Below, one piece after another: positions 63,921-64,000 of a stretch of DNA of 64,000 nt. Position 1 is the stretch's first letter; every line of letters begins with the position of its first letter. A program made the translations under genes and the position numbers. Under the pieces are notes generated by a model. The model was given only the letters and a program-made list of their open reading frames with translations, was not told the DNA's origin and ran no database searches. Origin of the DNA: Melanocharis versteri (Eukaryota; Chordata; Aves; Passeriformes; Melanocharitidae); the NCBI GenBank assembly GCA_013397845.1, contig VZTG01005438.1:310001-374000 (forward strand), read 5' to 3'.

Positions 63921-64000
63921 CTGGTTTCTCACTGCTCTCCAGCTCCAGCACGGGTCCCATCGGGATGCAGTCCCTCCGGGCTGTCCCTGACCCTGTGTGG
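63921..64000 (-). mobile_element. Possible ERV LTR fragment, cut by window edge
   Basis: The minus strand reads 'ggagggactgcatcccgatg', 'ggacccgtgctggagctgga'. This resembles the 'aaggactgcacccc', 'aaaaggacccacactggagc' phrases of the LTR at 1-669. If correct, the neighbouring CR1 lies inside or beside an LTR of that family. Only 80 bp are visible. Confidence 0.4.

Noticed and set aside
1..64000. CRISPR array, operon, phage or other prokaryotic system
   Set aside because: There is no spaced direct-repeat array, no ribosome-binding-site-linked genes and no long coding frames. The CR1 and LTR content shows vertebrate nuclear DNA.

Overview
The window looks like vertebrate nuclear DNA from a bird, most likely a songbird. 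It is AT-rich and CpG-poor, and I find no gene in it that I can support. The bird assignment rests on its interspersed repeats. There are several CR1 LINE fragments, some ending in the ATTCTATGA-type 3' tail typical of birds and other sauropsids. There are also several endogenous-retrovirus long terminal repeats (LTRs) of kinds common in birds. I recognise no mammalian SINEs or L1. A single N at 9808 shows that this is a draft assembly. There is no sign of bacterial or viral gene organisation, and the roughly 110 open reading frames of 60-172 codons are about what AT-rich non-coding DNA of this length gives by chance.

Layout. An LTR on the + strand is cut by the left edge (1-669). Single-copy sequence follows to about 9.34 kb. 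A minus-strand LTR lies at 9339-10031 and carries a nearly perfect 228-bp tandem duplication joined by the N. A well-preserved minus-strand solo LTR with TG/CA ends and a 5-bp target duplication sits at 16415-17004. From 17 to 39.8 kb there is only single-copy DNA, microsatellites and one CR1 tail (33483-33547). A broken internal CR1 reverse-transcriptase fragment lies at 39850-40457. CR1 3' fragments lie at 48478-48700 (minus) and 49690-50203 (plus). A long, CA/TA-rich LTR region lies at about 51587-52785 (minus), and an LTR 5'-end fragment at 54893-55018 (minus). The right edge holds a minus-strand CR1 (63527-63920) that abuts what looks like another copy of the LTR family seen at the left edge.

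The rest is best described as intergenic or intronic. I could not tie it to a named locus. Several AT-rich but compositionally complex stretches have the look of conserved non-coding elements, but that needs a multi-species alignment. The most concrete observations are structural: the N-linked duplication, the solo LTR with target duplication, a 21-nt repeat inside the left-edge LTR, several perfect short inverted repeats, and one strong G-quadruplex motif. I did not find a novel multi-gene system.
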